A stretch of DNA of 64,000 bases, taken from assembly GCA_018907035.1 (NCBI GenBank), contig JACCIC010000212.1, positions 434,001 to 498,000 on the forward strand. The letters are read 5' to 3'. Positions 52,046-62,690 of this stretch are shown here, one piece after another. This DNA comes from Sycobia sp. Sy_11. Its lineage: Eukaryota > Arthropoda > Insecta > Hymenoptera > Epichrysomallidae. The notes beneath the pieces were generated by a model that did no database searches, was not told where the DNA came from, and was given only the letters and a program-made list of their open reading frames with translations. The translations under genes and the position numbers were made by a program. Position 1 is the first letter of the stretch. Every line of letters starts with the position of its first letter.

Positions 52046-52845
52046 TAAAAACAATTTCGAATCGGTTTGAAATTAGAGTGTGTAAGATATCTATCGGATA
52101 AAATTCGGGCATCATTAAATATTTGTAAATATGGAGAGAGATGTAAAACAAACTCAGCTACTACTAAGCTACACTTTTATGTGTGAATATTACTCAAAAA
52201 CAAATCCATTGTCGCTAAATTGTCCGAATCAGAATACAAAAAATGCATTGATATTTTATTCAAATAATTGATGTATTATCGCATTGTTTAATGGCTTTCA
52301 GTGAGATCTTAGAAGCCTTAATACATGCCTACATTGTAAAAATTAAATTTCTTAAATTAGGACATATAAACTGATCCTAACTAGAAAATTGAATTTCCAG
52401 AATAAGGCAAAGTCGTTGGTAGTTGGATAATTAATTGTAAATAAAGTAAAACAAATTTGTCGAGTTTCGAACTTTTATCCTAATCCAATTGTATACGTTT
52501 CCGCGAACTTTATCACGAGTTCACCAAGAACTGCGTGCCCGAGATTCGCGCAACTGCGAGGCCAACTTTTCCGTCTCGATCGCCAGGCGGCAGCGGGCCA
52601 AAGTGCTAAATCCATTTTCTAACAACAAATCAACTTCCGCATAATAAGGACAGGAGGGATAATTTATAAAGAACAATGGAAGCTGCGGTTGAAGGAGAAA
52701 CGGGCGGGTAGAGCGCGTGGGACCGGATTCGGCAGCCGGAGGCCGGCGAAGGCGCGCGCACGCGCTCCGGTTCCTCTCGGCGTTAAAATCACTGTGAGAG
52801 AGAGAACGATGTACTAACCTATCATCCATAAGACTCGGGCTCTTC

Positions 52846-52885
52846 CCTCTCTCGCTCGCTCTCTCTCTCTCCCTCTCTCTCTCTC
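52846..52885. repeat. (CT)n-rich tract
   Basis: CT repeat with CGCTCG and CCC interruptions inside the large CpG-rich island. It is the source of the Arg-Glu run in the longest minus-strand frame. Confidence 0.93.
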
Positions 52886-53511
52886 GTTCGCACGTTCTCT
52901 CCACGCTTGGCACGGCTGACGGTATCGGGCTGCTTCTCCTATCGCTCCTTCCTCCGTCGTCCAACCTTCTGACTTCCTCTTTATCCACCTCTTGCTCGGC
53001 TCCGTTAAGGCTCTCCTGCACCTTCAGTCTTCGCTTCTCCCACCAATCACTAATGACGAAACACACCGGGCGGCAAAATTCGTGTTCCGCGGGGGCTCTC
53101 CGCACAAACACACACAGCCTATCGTACCTGGTGCACCGCGACCATGCGAGCGCGTTCAATCCGTGCCCCAGGTAAGCGGTGAGGGGGAAGAGAAAATGTA
53201 TCGGGCAAAACTAATGCGACGAATCGGCACACTGGCAAAAAAAAAAACGAGCGAGAATCGTCAACGGCGCACGAAACGAAATGACGATTCCTGATGCGCG
53301 CGCGCGCGCGGGCGCTGAGACTCCGTGTGCGCGTGGAGGTGACCAACGTACGGGGAGACGGTCACCGGTCGGTGTGGAGTGAACAGGTGAGGGAGACTCG
53401 CGTGGAGTGAAGGCTGCTCTGGTCTCGCCTGTTGGGTGAAACGCGCGGCGACAACTACACAGCGTGGCCTGCCCGATCGCTTGGGATAGAGCTGACTGGT
53501 TGTGCGAGCGA

Positions 53512-53544
53512 GTCTCTCTCTCTCTCGCTCTCTCTTTCTTTCTC
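53512..53544. repeat. (CT)n-rich tract
   Basis: CT repeat with one CG interruption and a TTTC tail. Confidence 0.92.
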
Positions 53545-53846
53545 CTCCGACCATCACCACCCACCCTCGGTCTGGGTGTCGAGAGAGGCACGCGCTGGGG
53601 CAGCGTCGTCGGCGACGGAGGTGGGGAGGTTGATCGCTGAAGGGGTGGTGGTTGGTGGATTCGCCGCGTCGGGGAGGGCGAGGAGGCGACCGATCCACGC
53701 GGTGGGAGGCTTACCACCCGCGTCGGCGCGGACTGGTGGGGGGCACCGAGGTACTGGGAGGGCGCCCGAAAGGGAGGAGGAGGATAAGAGGGGAGGGCGC
53801 GAAAGGGCGAGCATCGTCGGTCTGTAGGAAGAGGCTGGCGGAATTC

Positions 53847-53880
53847 CTCTCTCTCTCTCTCTCTCGCTCTCTCTCTCTTT
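53847..53880. repeat. (CT)n-rich tract
   Basis: CT repeat with one CG interruption. Confidence 0.93.
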
Positions 53881-53984
53881 CACCCTCCACCGCCGGTTCC
53901 GCTGTGCGCGTGGAGCTGCATCCATTAGCCGCTGGAATGGCGCCGACATCGCAGCTCTCCGTTGCGAAAAGAGCGTACCTACCT

Positions 53985-53991
53985 GTCTCTC

Positions 53992-54043
<52 letters not shown>
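53985..54043. repeat. (CT)n microsatellite
   Basis: A 59-bp CT repeat with one CTAT interruption, the longest CT tract in the window, directly left of the E-box and CRE motifs. Confidence 0.97.
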
Positions 54044-54046
<3 letters not shown>

Positions 54047-54050
54047 CTGT

Positions 54051-54096
54051 CACGTGTATGTGCACGCTCGCGATGACGTCACGCGCAAGTGACGTA
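54051..54096. promoter_or_regulatory. E-box and paired CRE motifs
   Basis: CACGTG lies at 54051-54056, the full CRE TGACGTCA at 54074-54081 and a TGACGTA half-site at 54090-54096, just right of a CT tract. These are binding motifs for bHLH and CREB/ATF-type bZIP factors. Three such sites in 46 bp inside a CpG-rich block is suggestive of a core promoter, but binding is inferred only. Confidence 0.35.
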
Positions 54097-54231
54097 GGCG
54101 TGGTCACGGATGCGCACCAACACCTCGCCTGACAGCCGTTGTCATAGTGACTGCGCTCTAGGTACCGCGATGCTCGTTCTCCGTCTTTCCCAGCCTCAGC
54201 CGTCTCACTCTGTAGTTCGACCAAGTTCCGG

Positions 54232-54290
54232 CGTCATCGCCGCCGTCGCCGTCGTTGTCGTCGTCGTCGTCGCTGTCGTGGTCGTCGCGC
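54232..54290. repeat. (GTC)n-like trinucleotide tract
   Basis: Imperfect GTC repeat with GCC, GTT, GCT and GTG variants. It codes for Val or Asp runs depending on strand and could be coding or 5' UTR, but nothing else supports that. Confidence 0.88.
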
Positions 54291-54708
54291 CGACATTGCC
54301 CCTCGTCCGCTCTCAATTTTCCCTCTGACGAAGCGGAGCGAGGACGTTGGTACTCGCGCACCTCTCTTCGTCTGGCACGCTCTATCCGGGTCCCCCCCTT
54401 ACCATCTGTATCCATCTTCGTGGCTTTCTTTTCTGCTATCGCAACGGGTGTAGTACTGTCCTACCTCGCCCGTTCCCTCACCTCTAGGCGGACTTTTTAA
54501 GTCAGTCTGCAGTCTCTCTTTTTCTCCTCTTGCCATCGCTCTGTGTTTGAGCTTCTTTTAACTATATTTTAAGATGAAAGAGGTACCCCCTTTCCTTTCT
54601 ATTGTACACTTAAGCTATCTGATTTCTGTCTGTCCTTTTGTAAGTATAATATCGTACGATTCATGTAGAAACGTTCTTGTGTTCTTCATTTAAATGCTAC
54701 ATTTACGC

Positions 54709-54730
54709 GATATACGTTATAACGTATATC
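54709..54730. repeat. 22-bp perfect palindrome
   Basis: Each arm reads GATATACGTTA from its own 5' end with no spacer. It sits just right of the large CpG-rich island. Confidence 0.95.
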
Positions 54731-55587
54731 TATTGATTATATATATACACAGAAACATACGGGCGCACATAAACACACTCCCTTTTTTATCATGCGCGAA
54801 TTATAACAATAATAGATTATACTAAACGCGTTGTCATCGGTTTCAAGCTACTGCTATCAAATGGAATTGTCCAAAACTTATTTCAACTAAACCAATTGTC
54901 CAATTAAATTTTGTTCCGCTAAATTGTTCATGTACGATATTCATGTATGAAACGCTTTCTCGAGTGAATTCAATCATCTCCGAAGATTCTGAATCTTAAT
55001 TCTTATAATCTATAATAAAGTATGAATATTAATGCAACCTTTCTATTATAATTGATCATTCTCTCAAAATGTTCTTGTACTCCCGATCAAGGCATACAAT
55101 AAAACCACTATTGTTATGGAAATAGAGATAAGCGATTATCACAACTGAAAAAAATAAAGTTTAGCGCAACTAATAAAAAATTAAGCATTACATGTGAATA
55201 TAATGAATAATAGATTGTGAGGAGCCGAATTAAACTATGCGCGAGAAAAAGACAGAAAGCAGAAAGACGAGGCCGGACAAGAGAAAGCTTGCCGGTGAAG
55301 AAGGTGCGCAGAGGAAACCGGAAGAAGCAACGGCAACAGATGTAGATATCGCGCTGCCTCGGTGACCTGGATGCCATGTCGTCCACCGCAGCACCTCTCT
55401 CATCCAGGCAGACCGAGAGTGTGTGCGAAAGGCAGAGAGAGCCTGAGAGAGACAGAGAGAGAGACAGAAGGGGCACCGCTGCTTCACAGACACCCGAGCC
55501 CTGGTAATTTGGAATCGCGACAGTTGTGAAGGAAGGAGAGATGCAAAGGGATAAAGGGAGAAAAAGATAGAGAATGAGAAACATAGA

Positions 55588-55622
55588 CAGATAGATAGAT
55601 AGATAGATTGATAGATAGATAG
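55588..55622. repeat. (GATA)n microsatellite
   Basis: About eight GATA units with one TTGA interruption. Confidence 0.95.
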
Positions 55623-56310
55623 GTGCATTGATTTCTAATATTTGGTACAAAAGAGTATAGTAAGTTTTATATTATACACAATAAATTGGTACATTAAGGA
55701 TTTCGTCAATCTATAAAATATTATATATAAGAATAACATAAATACTGTAGAGCTACACGGAAACATTAATTTTAAATTACACTAAAATCGCCGCATACAA
55801 ACATGTTTAAAACGTTTATGAATAAACTTATAATATCATGAAATATTTTCAAAACGTTAACTAAATATAAATTCGAAGGAATTATTTCGTTATAAATTTA
55901 TCTACTTATAATGTAAGTAAAAATGATTCATGTATAAATGTCAACATAGGTGGTTTGAATACGGATGTTGGCAAAGTATGCATATAAAATTCCTTGCGGC
56001 ATAATTAAGTATGTTCGACGGATCATTCATCGTCACTCTAGAAATCATTTATTTAGTTCGTTTACAATTCAGCTCATGGCATTTCATGAAAATTACCAAA
56101 AGTTTGCGCAATCCTTAATTATATATGGTTAGTATATGGAATATCATCATCAGTAATAAGTCTTCTTGTATACTCTGAATGTAGAAGAGGAGACAAAAAG
56201 GTAAGCCATGCAAATTCCTTCTTCTGATACCCAGAAAAACAATTTAATGACGACACGATGCATTGCGTAATTCCCCGATTCAAAGGCTTCGCTCTCTGCC
56301 TCTCCCTCTC

Positions 56311-56313
<3 letters not shown>

Positions 56314-56341
<28 letters not shown>
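56314..56341. repeat. (CT)n microsatellite
   Basis: Perfect CT repeat within a longer pyrimidine tract. Confidence 0.95.
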
Positions 56342-56350
<9 letters not shown>

Positions 56351-56549
56351 CGTAGAGTACCTCGCAACACGATGGCAATTTCCCGGCAAACAAAGGAGAT
56401 TAATCGATGACTGCCATTGCCATGCCTTACTCGCTTGGCGCATAATCAGTGCGCAAGAGAAGACACGTATATATACGAAACGAGGAAGCGCCGATCGCTC
56501 GCGGAAACGAGCCTTGGGGTTTTCCATTTATGGGGTGGTTGAAGTAAGG

Positions 56550-56550
56550 G

Positions 56551-56606
<56 letters not shown>
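56550..56606. repeat. (GA)n microsatellite ending in G run
   Basis: GA repeat of about 27 units ending in six G residues, 210 bp from the oppositely oriented CT tract. Confidence 0.97.
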
Positions 56607-57260
56607 CCCGGAGGGGTTCAAAGGCGGTTCAAAGCTGGTGAGAGGGTTAGATATCCGACGTATTCTGACTGCTCTCGGTGGTGGATAAAGTGGGAGGGTT
56701 GGGTAGGGCAAGAGATAAACGAACGAGGAAGAATAGGTGAAGAGTGCGTGCACAATTAATGCGAGTACCCGTACATATAATAGGCGCGGAGGAAAACGAA
56801 TGGATGAAAGTTCGTTAGTGCGCGATCTAATTCGCTTGAGACCGAATGGCTTGCGAGCTTCTCACGATTTTTTTCCGCCTAACTTATCGATATAGCTTTA
56901 ATCGCGCCCAACCACTTTCGAACGCGCGCGTTCCAATTATTTGCATTCAGTAATAGGTATTCGGAAAAGCAGATAATTAACTTTCGCGTCGTCGCGCGAT
57001 CGATCATCTTCGTGCAATCCTCCTGATTATTGCACGCGATCGTATGCATTAATTAGCTCATTCGGTGGGCGTCGGTTTAAAAATCGACACACAAGCCCAG
57101 TTTACGACGGTGCTGTTAGAGAGGGAGCGCGCGCTCCCATGCCTGCCCCTCGCCTTTTGCGCCCTCTATAAACTTTTTATGACGCATTTCTTGCATAATA
57201 GTACTAATACATATCATTATTATATTTTATCACTTCTCTCCGAGGGCAGTTAGAATTCAA

Positions 57261-59210
57261 GCCGTCCGAATAAAGTTAAGTTGTAAAATCCGGTCTTCTT
57301 ATTTATCTGCTTGAGGAGGAACAATCTGGGAAAAAGTAATAAACTTTAATGATATATTAAAAAGGGACGTGCGTGCTGAAGGAATGATCGGCGTAAAACG
57401 AAGAAATCAAGAGAACAGATGGAAAAATATAAGAAAAAGCAAAAAGGCATACGGAGGGGCGGGGGATGGGTCAACGTTAAACGGATAAAATGAAAGAATA
57501 CAAAGGGCCGTTCAAAAAGATAATAGATAAAATAGTGATTATTGTAATTTTAAGAGCTCAGCCGTTTTGTCAATTATGATTACTCAATGCCCGATTACTC
57601 AATGCCCTTTTAACGTTACTTTAAAAGATATCAGAACTAAGTTATCGAACATAGTTTGATACACATAAGCATGGGTTTCGAAAATGCAATATGCCTTCGA
57701 TTGATCTAAATGTCACTAATGTCTTTCTATTAGGTTTAACGCCATTTTTTTATAGGAATCATTTTTGGATTATTACTACTGCTTAAAACTTTATAAATCA
57801 CTATCGTATTTTCCTCTCGAGCGAAGCGAGGCGGAAAAAGTTTTCCGAGGTGCAGATCAACTTTCAGCTTACTGTCATGAACAGATTTTTTAGTCATACA
57901 ATTCCAAGTTTTTTCTTAGCATGGTCTAAAAATATAAATTTATTAATAATAGTGACTTAATTCAATGCATTACTATTACTAAAAATACGTGATCTGTTCC
58001 GAATGCAAATATTTAATTAAATTTATAAAGTGATACATATTAATTTACATGAATTAAAAATTCTAAAACTTATTATTACGAGTTGATAAATAATTTCAAG
58101 TTACATACTAATGTTTCGTTCCACAAAAAATGTAAAACAGATTTTTCAAACCATAATCGAATTCTTCATTCTGCAAGAGACGTATATGGGATAAAACAAA
58201 CGAACAGCGATATAAAATAACCCATAAAAGGTCTATAATAACAAATTTTGACAAAACAAAGAGGTGGTTCTTCAATCATTGAATTTTACTGAAAAATATC
58301 ACATGAATTTAATATTATTAAACTTATTATAAAATAATTAAATTTAATATGAAATTGTAAATAAGCAGAATGCTTTGATATCCAATTTCCGTTCGACTTA
58401 AATTAAATTATTTTACTTTTACGCGTTATTGATACAAACGTATTTTTTATTACCGTTCAATTTGAAATAGTCATATGACTGTACGAAATATTAATATTCT
58501 TCGATTCGGCTATAGCGCAAAAAAATTTTCACGTTCACAAGCTACAAGCTGCTATTCAAATACCCTTATATTTACTTCAATTTATTATCTAAGCTTTGCA
58601 ATTCAATTTTTGTTATTCAATAGCAAAAATTCATGCTGAAATGTCTACTGATCTGGCCTATATTAAAATGGTTAATATTTTCAGTGAATATGTAGCAAAA
58701 TAAAAAGTTCTTTTAAAAGAATTAATTCTTTCAAAAAAGAATCCGTCTGATAAAATTAATATTTTTTTATTTTCTATTAAATATATATAGAATTATTTAA
58801 ATATATAGAATTACAGAGAATAGGAATGCAAACAGTATATGTGCAATAAATAATAGATTAACTTCAATAAGCTAGTTATCCAGAAATAATTACCAATATA
58901 GTTATACCATAATTATTTTGGAATATTGTATTTCATTTCGATAAATTAAAAAATGCATACCAAGATAATTTTAAAATATTAAAAATTTACAACAATTTTC
59001 AGCTTTTTTTTTTAATTATCATAAAATAAAAATTAAAAAAATGATAAATTTACATATGTAATGAAACATCTTAATGTTTTCGATCTATAATCGATTTAGT
59101 GTAAGATCGATATAATTTATTCGCATAATTGGCAATAATTGCGCAAATATCATTTGCAAATTGAAATATATTTAGAAGTAGGTTGACCACCGGACGAGAT
59201 GGATCGAATA
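57261..59210. other. AT-rich non-coding stretch
   Basis: Strongly AT-rich DNA with no long frame, apart from a perfect 15-bp tandem duplication at 57578-57607. Nothing else seen before the tRNA terminator. Confidence 0.72.
57578..57607. repeat. Perfect 15-bp tandem duplication
   Basis: The word GATTACTCAATGCCC occurs twice back to back without mismatch, which suggests a recent duplication or replication slippage. Confidence 0.97.
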
Positions 59211-59217
59211 CTCGATG

Positions 59218-59226
59218 AAAAAAAAA
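59218..59226 (-). terminator. Pol III oligo-T terminator of tRNA-Ile
   Basis: Nine A residues on the plus strand give T9 on the transcribed strand directly after the discriminator base. Four or more T residues are enough to stop RNA polymerase III, so the 3' trailer would be very short. Confidence 0.93.
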
Positions 59227-59238
59227 TGCTCCAGGTGA

Positions 59239-59249
59239 GGCTCGAACTC
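59239..59249 (-). promoter_or_regulatory. Internal B box of tRNA-Ile
   Basis: The minus strand reads GAGTTCGAGCC in the T-arm, a close match to the B-box consensus GGTTCGANNCC with one change. The spacing from the A box includes the 18-nt intron. Confidence 0.9.
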
Positions 59250-59262
59250 ACAACCCCGGCAT

Positions 59263-59280
59263 TGCTCACGAACACTGTCT
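59263..59280 (-). other. tRNA-Ile(UAU) intron, 18 nt
   Basis: The 18 bases between A37 and A38 of the tRNA do not fit the cloverleaf and are read as a tRNA-type intron, removed by the tRNA splicing endonuclease and ligase. Removing it gives an ordinary 7-nt anticodon loop CTTATAA. The boundary could shift by one base because an A lies on both sides. In yeast the intron of this tRNA is needed for pseudouridylation of the anticodon bases; whether that holds here is inference. Confidence 0.93.
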
Positions 59281-59299
59281 TATAAGTACCGTGCGCTAA

Positions 59300-59311
59300 C
59301 CAATTGCGCCA
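59300..59311 (-). promoter_or_regulatory. Internal A box of tRNA-Ile
   Basis: The minus strand reads TGGCGCAATTGG, which fits the RNA polymerase III A-box consensus TRGYNNANNNG. It covers the D-arm and, with the B box, binds TFIIIC. Confidence 0.9.
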
Positions 59312-59710
59312 CTGGAGCTGTTGAAAAAATTGATCAAAGAAACGCACGACGTGAAATCGCTTAATTTTTTATTATCATTAGGTGATAATAGCATTCACCT
59401 TTAGACTTAGCACGGAAAATCAATGCGAAAATCAACGTATTTTCCATTTTTCTCCCATTTTCCATATTACAATAAGATATATAATTGTCGTTTAATTGAG
59501 ACGCTGGACAACGTTCTTAGGAACATAAGTACGGACTGCCATTTATTTATTCGTACACAATTTGGCAAAATCTAAATATAACCATAGTTATGGGCTTATG
59601 GTGGTGATGACGCTGTTACGCAAATTTGATGACGCAATGTCAGTGTTCATGCGGTCAATGATTGTAAGCAATTATCCTATTGAACAATAATATATCATAT
59701 AATAATTATA

Positions 59711-59850
59711 TGCACACACGCGCTCGCGCGCGCATACACACACGTAATTGTATTGATATACATAACGTTTATGTGTGGGCATGCATGCATGTGCGCGCGC
59801 GTGTGTATGAAGGTGCGTCTGTATATATGTATGTGTGCACGCATGTGCGT
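59711..59850. repeat. Alternating CA/TG/CG tracts
   Basis: A CA/CG tract (59711-59750) and a TG/CG tract with GCATGCATGCATG (59775-59850) are separated by 25 bp, so the pair is close to an inverted arrangement. High Z-DNA or cruciform potential. Confidence 0.9.
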
Positions 59851-60842
59851 CTGTTTGTTTGTCTTCACAGTGCTCCTGTGCACTTTGAAAATTTGAAATT
59901 ATCTTCTAATCTTAATAAAAATCAGTCTTGTAATATTTATGATGTACAAATGTTCCGTAAATCTAATACCATCGAAACATATATCAATTACTATTATAGT
60001 CGCAGCGTTATTTATCCAATGACACGAGAAAATGTTGTTTTCCAGAAAATTATAATCTAACTATACTTGACATTAAGGAGATACTTTATAGGTCGCAATA
60101 TATAATTAACGGCCAACGAAATAATGTGGGAAGTTAATTGGATGCCACTACCTGAGTGTATCTCTGGGTTGAATCGGATAATGATGCTAAAGAGGCTCTA
60201 TTGTCATGCAACGTCAGCGTCTTGAGGCATTATAAATTGGAGGCATTCAGAATATGATCAATTGATTAAATTCAAAATTTGAATAGTATACAAATCCGAA
60301 GTATTTTTATGATTTTCGCCAATAGTCTTTAAATTTTAGTCTGTCGAAATTGACCAATTGGACAAACAGTGAAACTTTCACTACAAAATCAATGAATATG
60401 CTACTGTTCAACTAGTGTTACTTCAATTGTGACTGAATAAGCCGTTCGATACGTATTCACTGATCATCCATATCAATCACTCTTCACAAAAAAATTATAT
60501 CTTCACGCATAAAATGAAACTTTAATTATATACACGTACATCATTCAATAATCCGATAGTAAATGATTCGATGCATAATACATTATATTAATATAAAAAC
60601 CTTATCGGCCTTATATGCTATGCAAATAAATGTGTGATAGATGGAAAATGAGACACTAACTCTGTATCGATCGAGTAATAATATCCAGGCACTTGTCATT
60701 GGTTGCCGGAAAATAAGTGTTTAAGAGTGAAAATCAATGTCACTAAGAAAATATAAATATAAGTGTCTCATATGGACATTTCACATGGCGCCAGATACAA
60801 ACAGAAAAAGCACGAGCTTCTCGTATTTTCTAATAAATACAG

Positions 60843-60932
60843 ACATATATACACGTACGCGCATACCCATACACAAACATGGATAAATTCACACACGCAC
60901 GCACACATGCACGCACGCGCGCTCACACACAT
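60843..60932. repeat. Alternating CA/CG tract
   Basis: Interrupted CACA/CGCA tract. Confidence 0.9.
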
Positions 60933-61295
60933 TTGTCGATAATACTATCGCAATATTCATTAAATTTGTTTTTGAAGTCGAGCACCTATGTAATATGTCT
61001 CTAAGCACTTTTCTTATCGTATAATTTCATTCCACAGTTCTATTCTTTGATTGGTGAGCGTAATCTATACGCTCTTTCCAATTTCCACTACGCTTTCCAC
61101 TTTATTTGTCAACTTGTATGTTTATATATGCATTCCATCATCGCGCCTATATCTATTACAATGTTACAATATTTTCTTACGCGTAGAGTATGATCATTAA
61201 AAATCGTTGATATCAGATACTATAGTATTAAGAATTTGTTATTAATATTTTAATATAGAAAAATAAAGGAATAAATCTTAAACTCTCACCTCATA

Positions 61296-61299
<4 letters not shown>

Positions 61300-61351
<52 letters not shown>
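61300..61351. repeat. (AT)n microsatellite
   Basis: Perfect AT repeat of about 26 units. Confidence 0.98.
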
Positions 61352-61355
<4 letters not shown>

Positions 61356-62690
61356 ATTATTAAGTAAGTATGTCGTTAAAACTATATGCATGTCCATAAA
61401 ATATAAAAGTGTGAACGTGCCGCCGTTTATAGAAGATAACATTTTTGCGAAGAAGTCGAAATGATTAGTAGAAAAGTAGAAAATCTTCAAAGTGTTTAGC
61501 CGATTCTATTGACAGTCTTGTAACCTTATATTTTCTCATATTGTGTGAAAATAAGCATGTCAAATTCATTATGTACATCTAAATTAAAAAAGTTAGAAGT
61601 TTTAGATAACAATCAAAATGCACATTATTTTCTTAGAATTGAATTCAATCTTCACAAGAATTGATTATTAGAATTACTTAAGATATTCCGTACAAAATGT
61701 TAATGATCTTGAATATCACGTAAAAATTCATCTACAAGTTTCCATGTATATAAATGAATGTTTTTTTTTTTAATTATTAATTTCAGTTCATATTTAAGGT
61801 TCAATTATTTTATCATAATACGAAAGTAAACGCAATCTCCTTACAAAACGCATAGAATTGTGGAAAAATGTAGGTATTATTTCTTTGAATGTTATTACTT
61901 CTTTAAAAGTGCTAATCTATTTTTTGCGAGGCAGCTTCAATAAAAAAGCAAATGTTTTGATAGACAATCGTTCGTCAACCAATATTATATCCACCTGCTT
62001 AAGCAAATAAGAAAGTTTGGGCAAAATAATCGATATTACGGAAGTACAATGATAGTATCATTTTTTCAGTCTAATGCATTTTATGAATGTATATATTAAT
62101 ATGTTCAAACTATATCGGCTGTACTTTGCGACCATGTATTAAATCATGATATCCTATTGCGAATTTTTTATCCTTAATTTAAATATATCGACAAATTAAA
62201 TTAGCTTACGTGAAACTATATACATAATTTATATTTACAGTTTGCCAAGGGAGGTATAAATTGTTGATTATTTTAACCACACTAACCTAAAAAATCAGAA
62301 CCATAACAGGATTTTCAGAATTTCTTGTGATAAATAAGTCCTATACTGGTGTGTGCGTTGCTTTTTACCTTATGAAACATATCTCGTATGTTCCACTCGG
62401 GTTTCGAATGTAAATAATCAACTTCCAGGCCAGTCCTGATGTCTGCTATTAATTTGATAATTTAAACTTGGACTGTGATATTCAACATACTTTAAAATTC
62501 AATGATGACTACCATCATGATTTTTTTAAAGAACTCGTAAGCTACAGATACCTATATAGTACAAATCTTAATACTTTTTTCATTATATTATACTACTGCT
62601 GGGAGGTTTATATATAATAAAAATACACAAAGTTTATATCAATTACAGAATTTTAATATAAGAACTTAAGCAGAAATATATAAAACAAAA

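Larger units (their letters stand above)
52500..54540. promoter_or_regulatory. GC/CpG-rich island, candidate promoter or first-exon region
   Basis: This is the longest continuous GC- and CpG-rich stretch in the window, bounded by AT-rich DNA on both sides. It contains four CT tracts, the palindromic CRE TGACGTCA at 54074-54081, a CRE half-site at 54090-54096 and the E-box CACGTG at 54051-54056. Splice-donor-like sites occur on both strands: CAG|GTAAGC on plus near 53170, and CAG|GTAGGT (near 53977) and CAG|GTACGA (near 53128) on minus. CpG islands and GAGA tracts often mark insect promoters, but no start site or coding exon can be proven. The 212-codon minus frame at 52521-53159 and other long frames here are probably by-products of composition. 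Confidence 0.35.
54541..56250. other. Non-coding, mostly AT-rich
   Basis: AT-rich, with a 22-bp perfect palindrome at 54709-54730, a GA-rich stretch at 55431-55470 and a GATA tract at 55588-55622. The 178- and 132-codon minus frames at 55114-55650 read through these repeats and are not genes. Confidence 0.65.
56251..57260. promoter_or_regulatory. Mixed block with homeodomain/POU-type motifs
   Basis: CT and GA tracts lie at 56314-56341 and 56550-56606. To their right, 56840-57130 is CpG-containing DNA of intermediate composition with ATTTGCAT (56939-56946), an inverted repeat cgtgcaat/attgcacg (57011-57018 and 57029-57036) and TTAATTAG (57049-57056). These fit POU and homeodomain sites, so an enhancer is possible. 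No gene seen. Confidence 0.25.
59227..59318 (-). tRNA. tRNA-Ile (anticodon UAU), intron-containing
   Basis: This gene encodes the minor isoleucine tRNA that reads AUA codons. Read on the minus strand it folds as a complete cloverleaf: 7-bp acceptor stem (GCTCCAG with CTGGAGC), 4-bp D stem (GCGC/GCGC) with loop AATTGGTTA, anticodon stem CGGTA/TGCCG, loop CTTATAA with anticodon TAT, T stem GTGAG/CTCAC with loop TTCGAGC, and discriminator base A. The primary gene is 92 nt and the spliced tRNA would be 74 nt before CCA addition; CCA is not encoded, as usual in eukaryotes. An 18-nt intron interrupts the anticodon loop directly after A37, the canonical position. The family is known to carry a conserved intron in eukaryotes. 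All stems are fully paired, so it looks functional. No other tRNA was seen in the window. A 65-codon frame across it is a shadow. Confidence 0.97.
59319..62690. other. AT-rich non-coding stretch right of the tRNA
   Basis: AT-rich DNA with alternating CA/TG/CG tracts at 59711-59850 and 60843-60932 and a TA tract at 61300-61351. The 126-codon plus frame at 59680-60060 runs through the CA/TG tracts. No TATA-like element was seen directly upstream of the tRNA. Confidence 0.7.

Noticed and set aside
52521..53159. 212-codon minus-strand frame, the longest in the window
   Set aside because: It runs through a CT microsatellite (Arg-Glu run), lies in a stop-poor CpG-rich block, has no recognisable domain and no supporting start or splice context.
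55114..55650. 178-codon minus-strand frame with a hydrophobic start
   Set aside because: The apparent membrane-like segment is the translated GATA repeat (Tyr-Leu-Ser-Ile), not a real signal or transmembrane helix.
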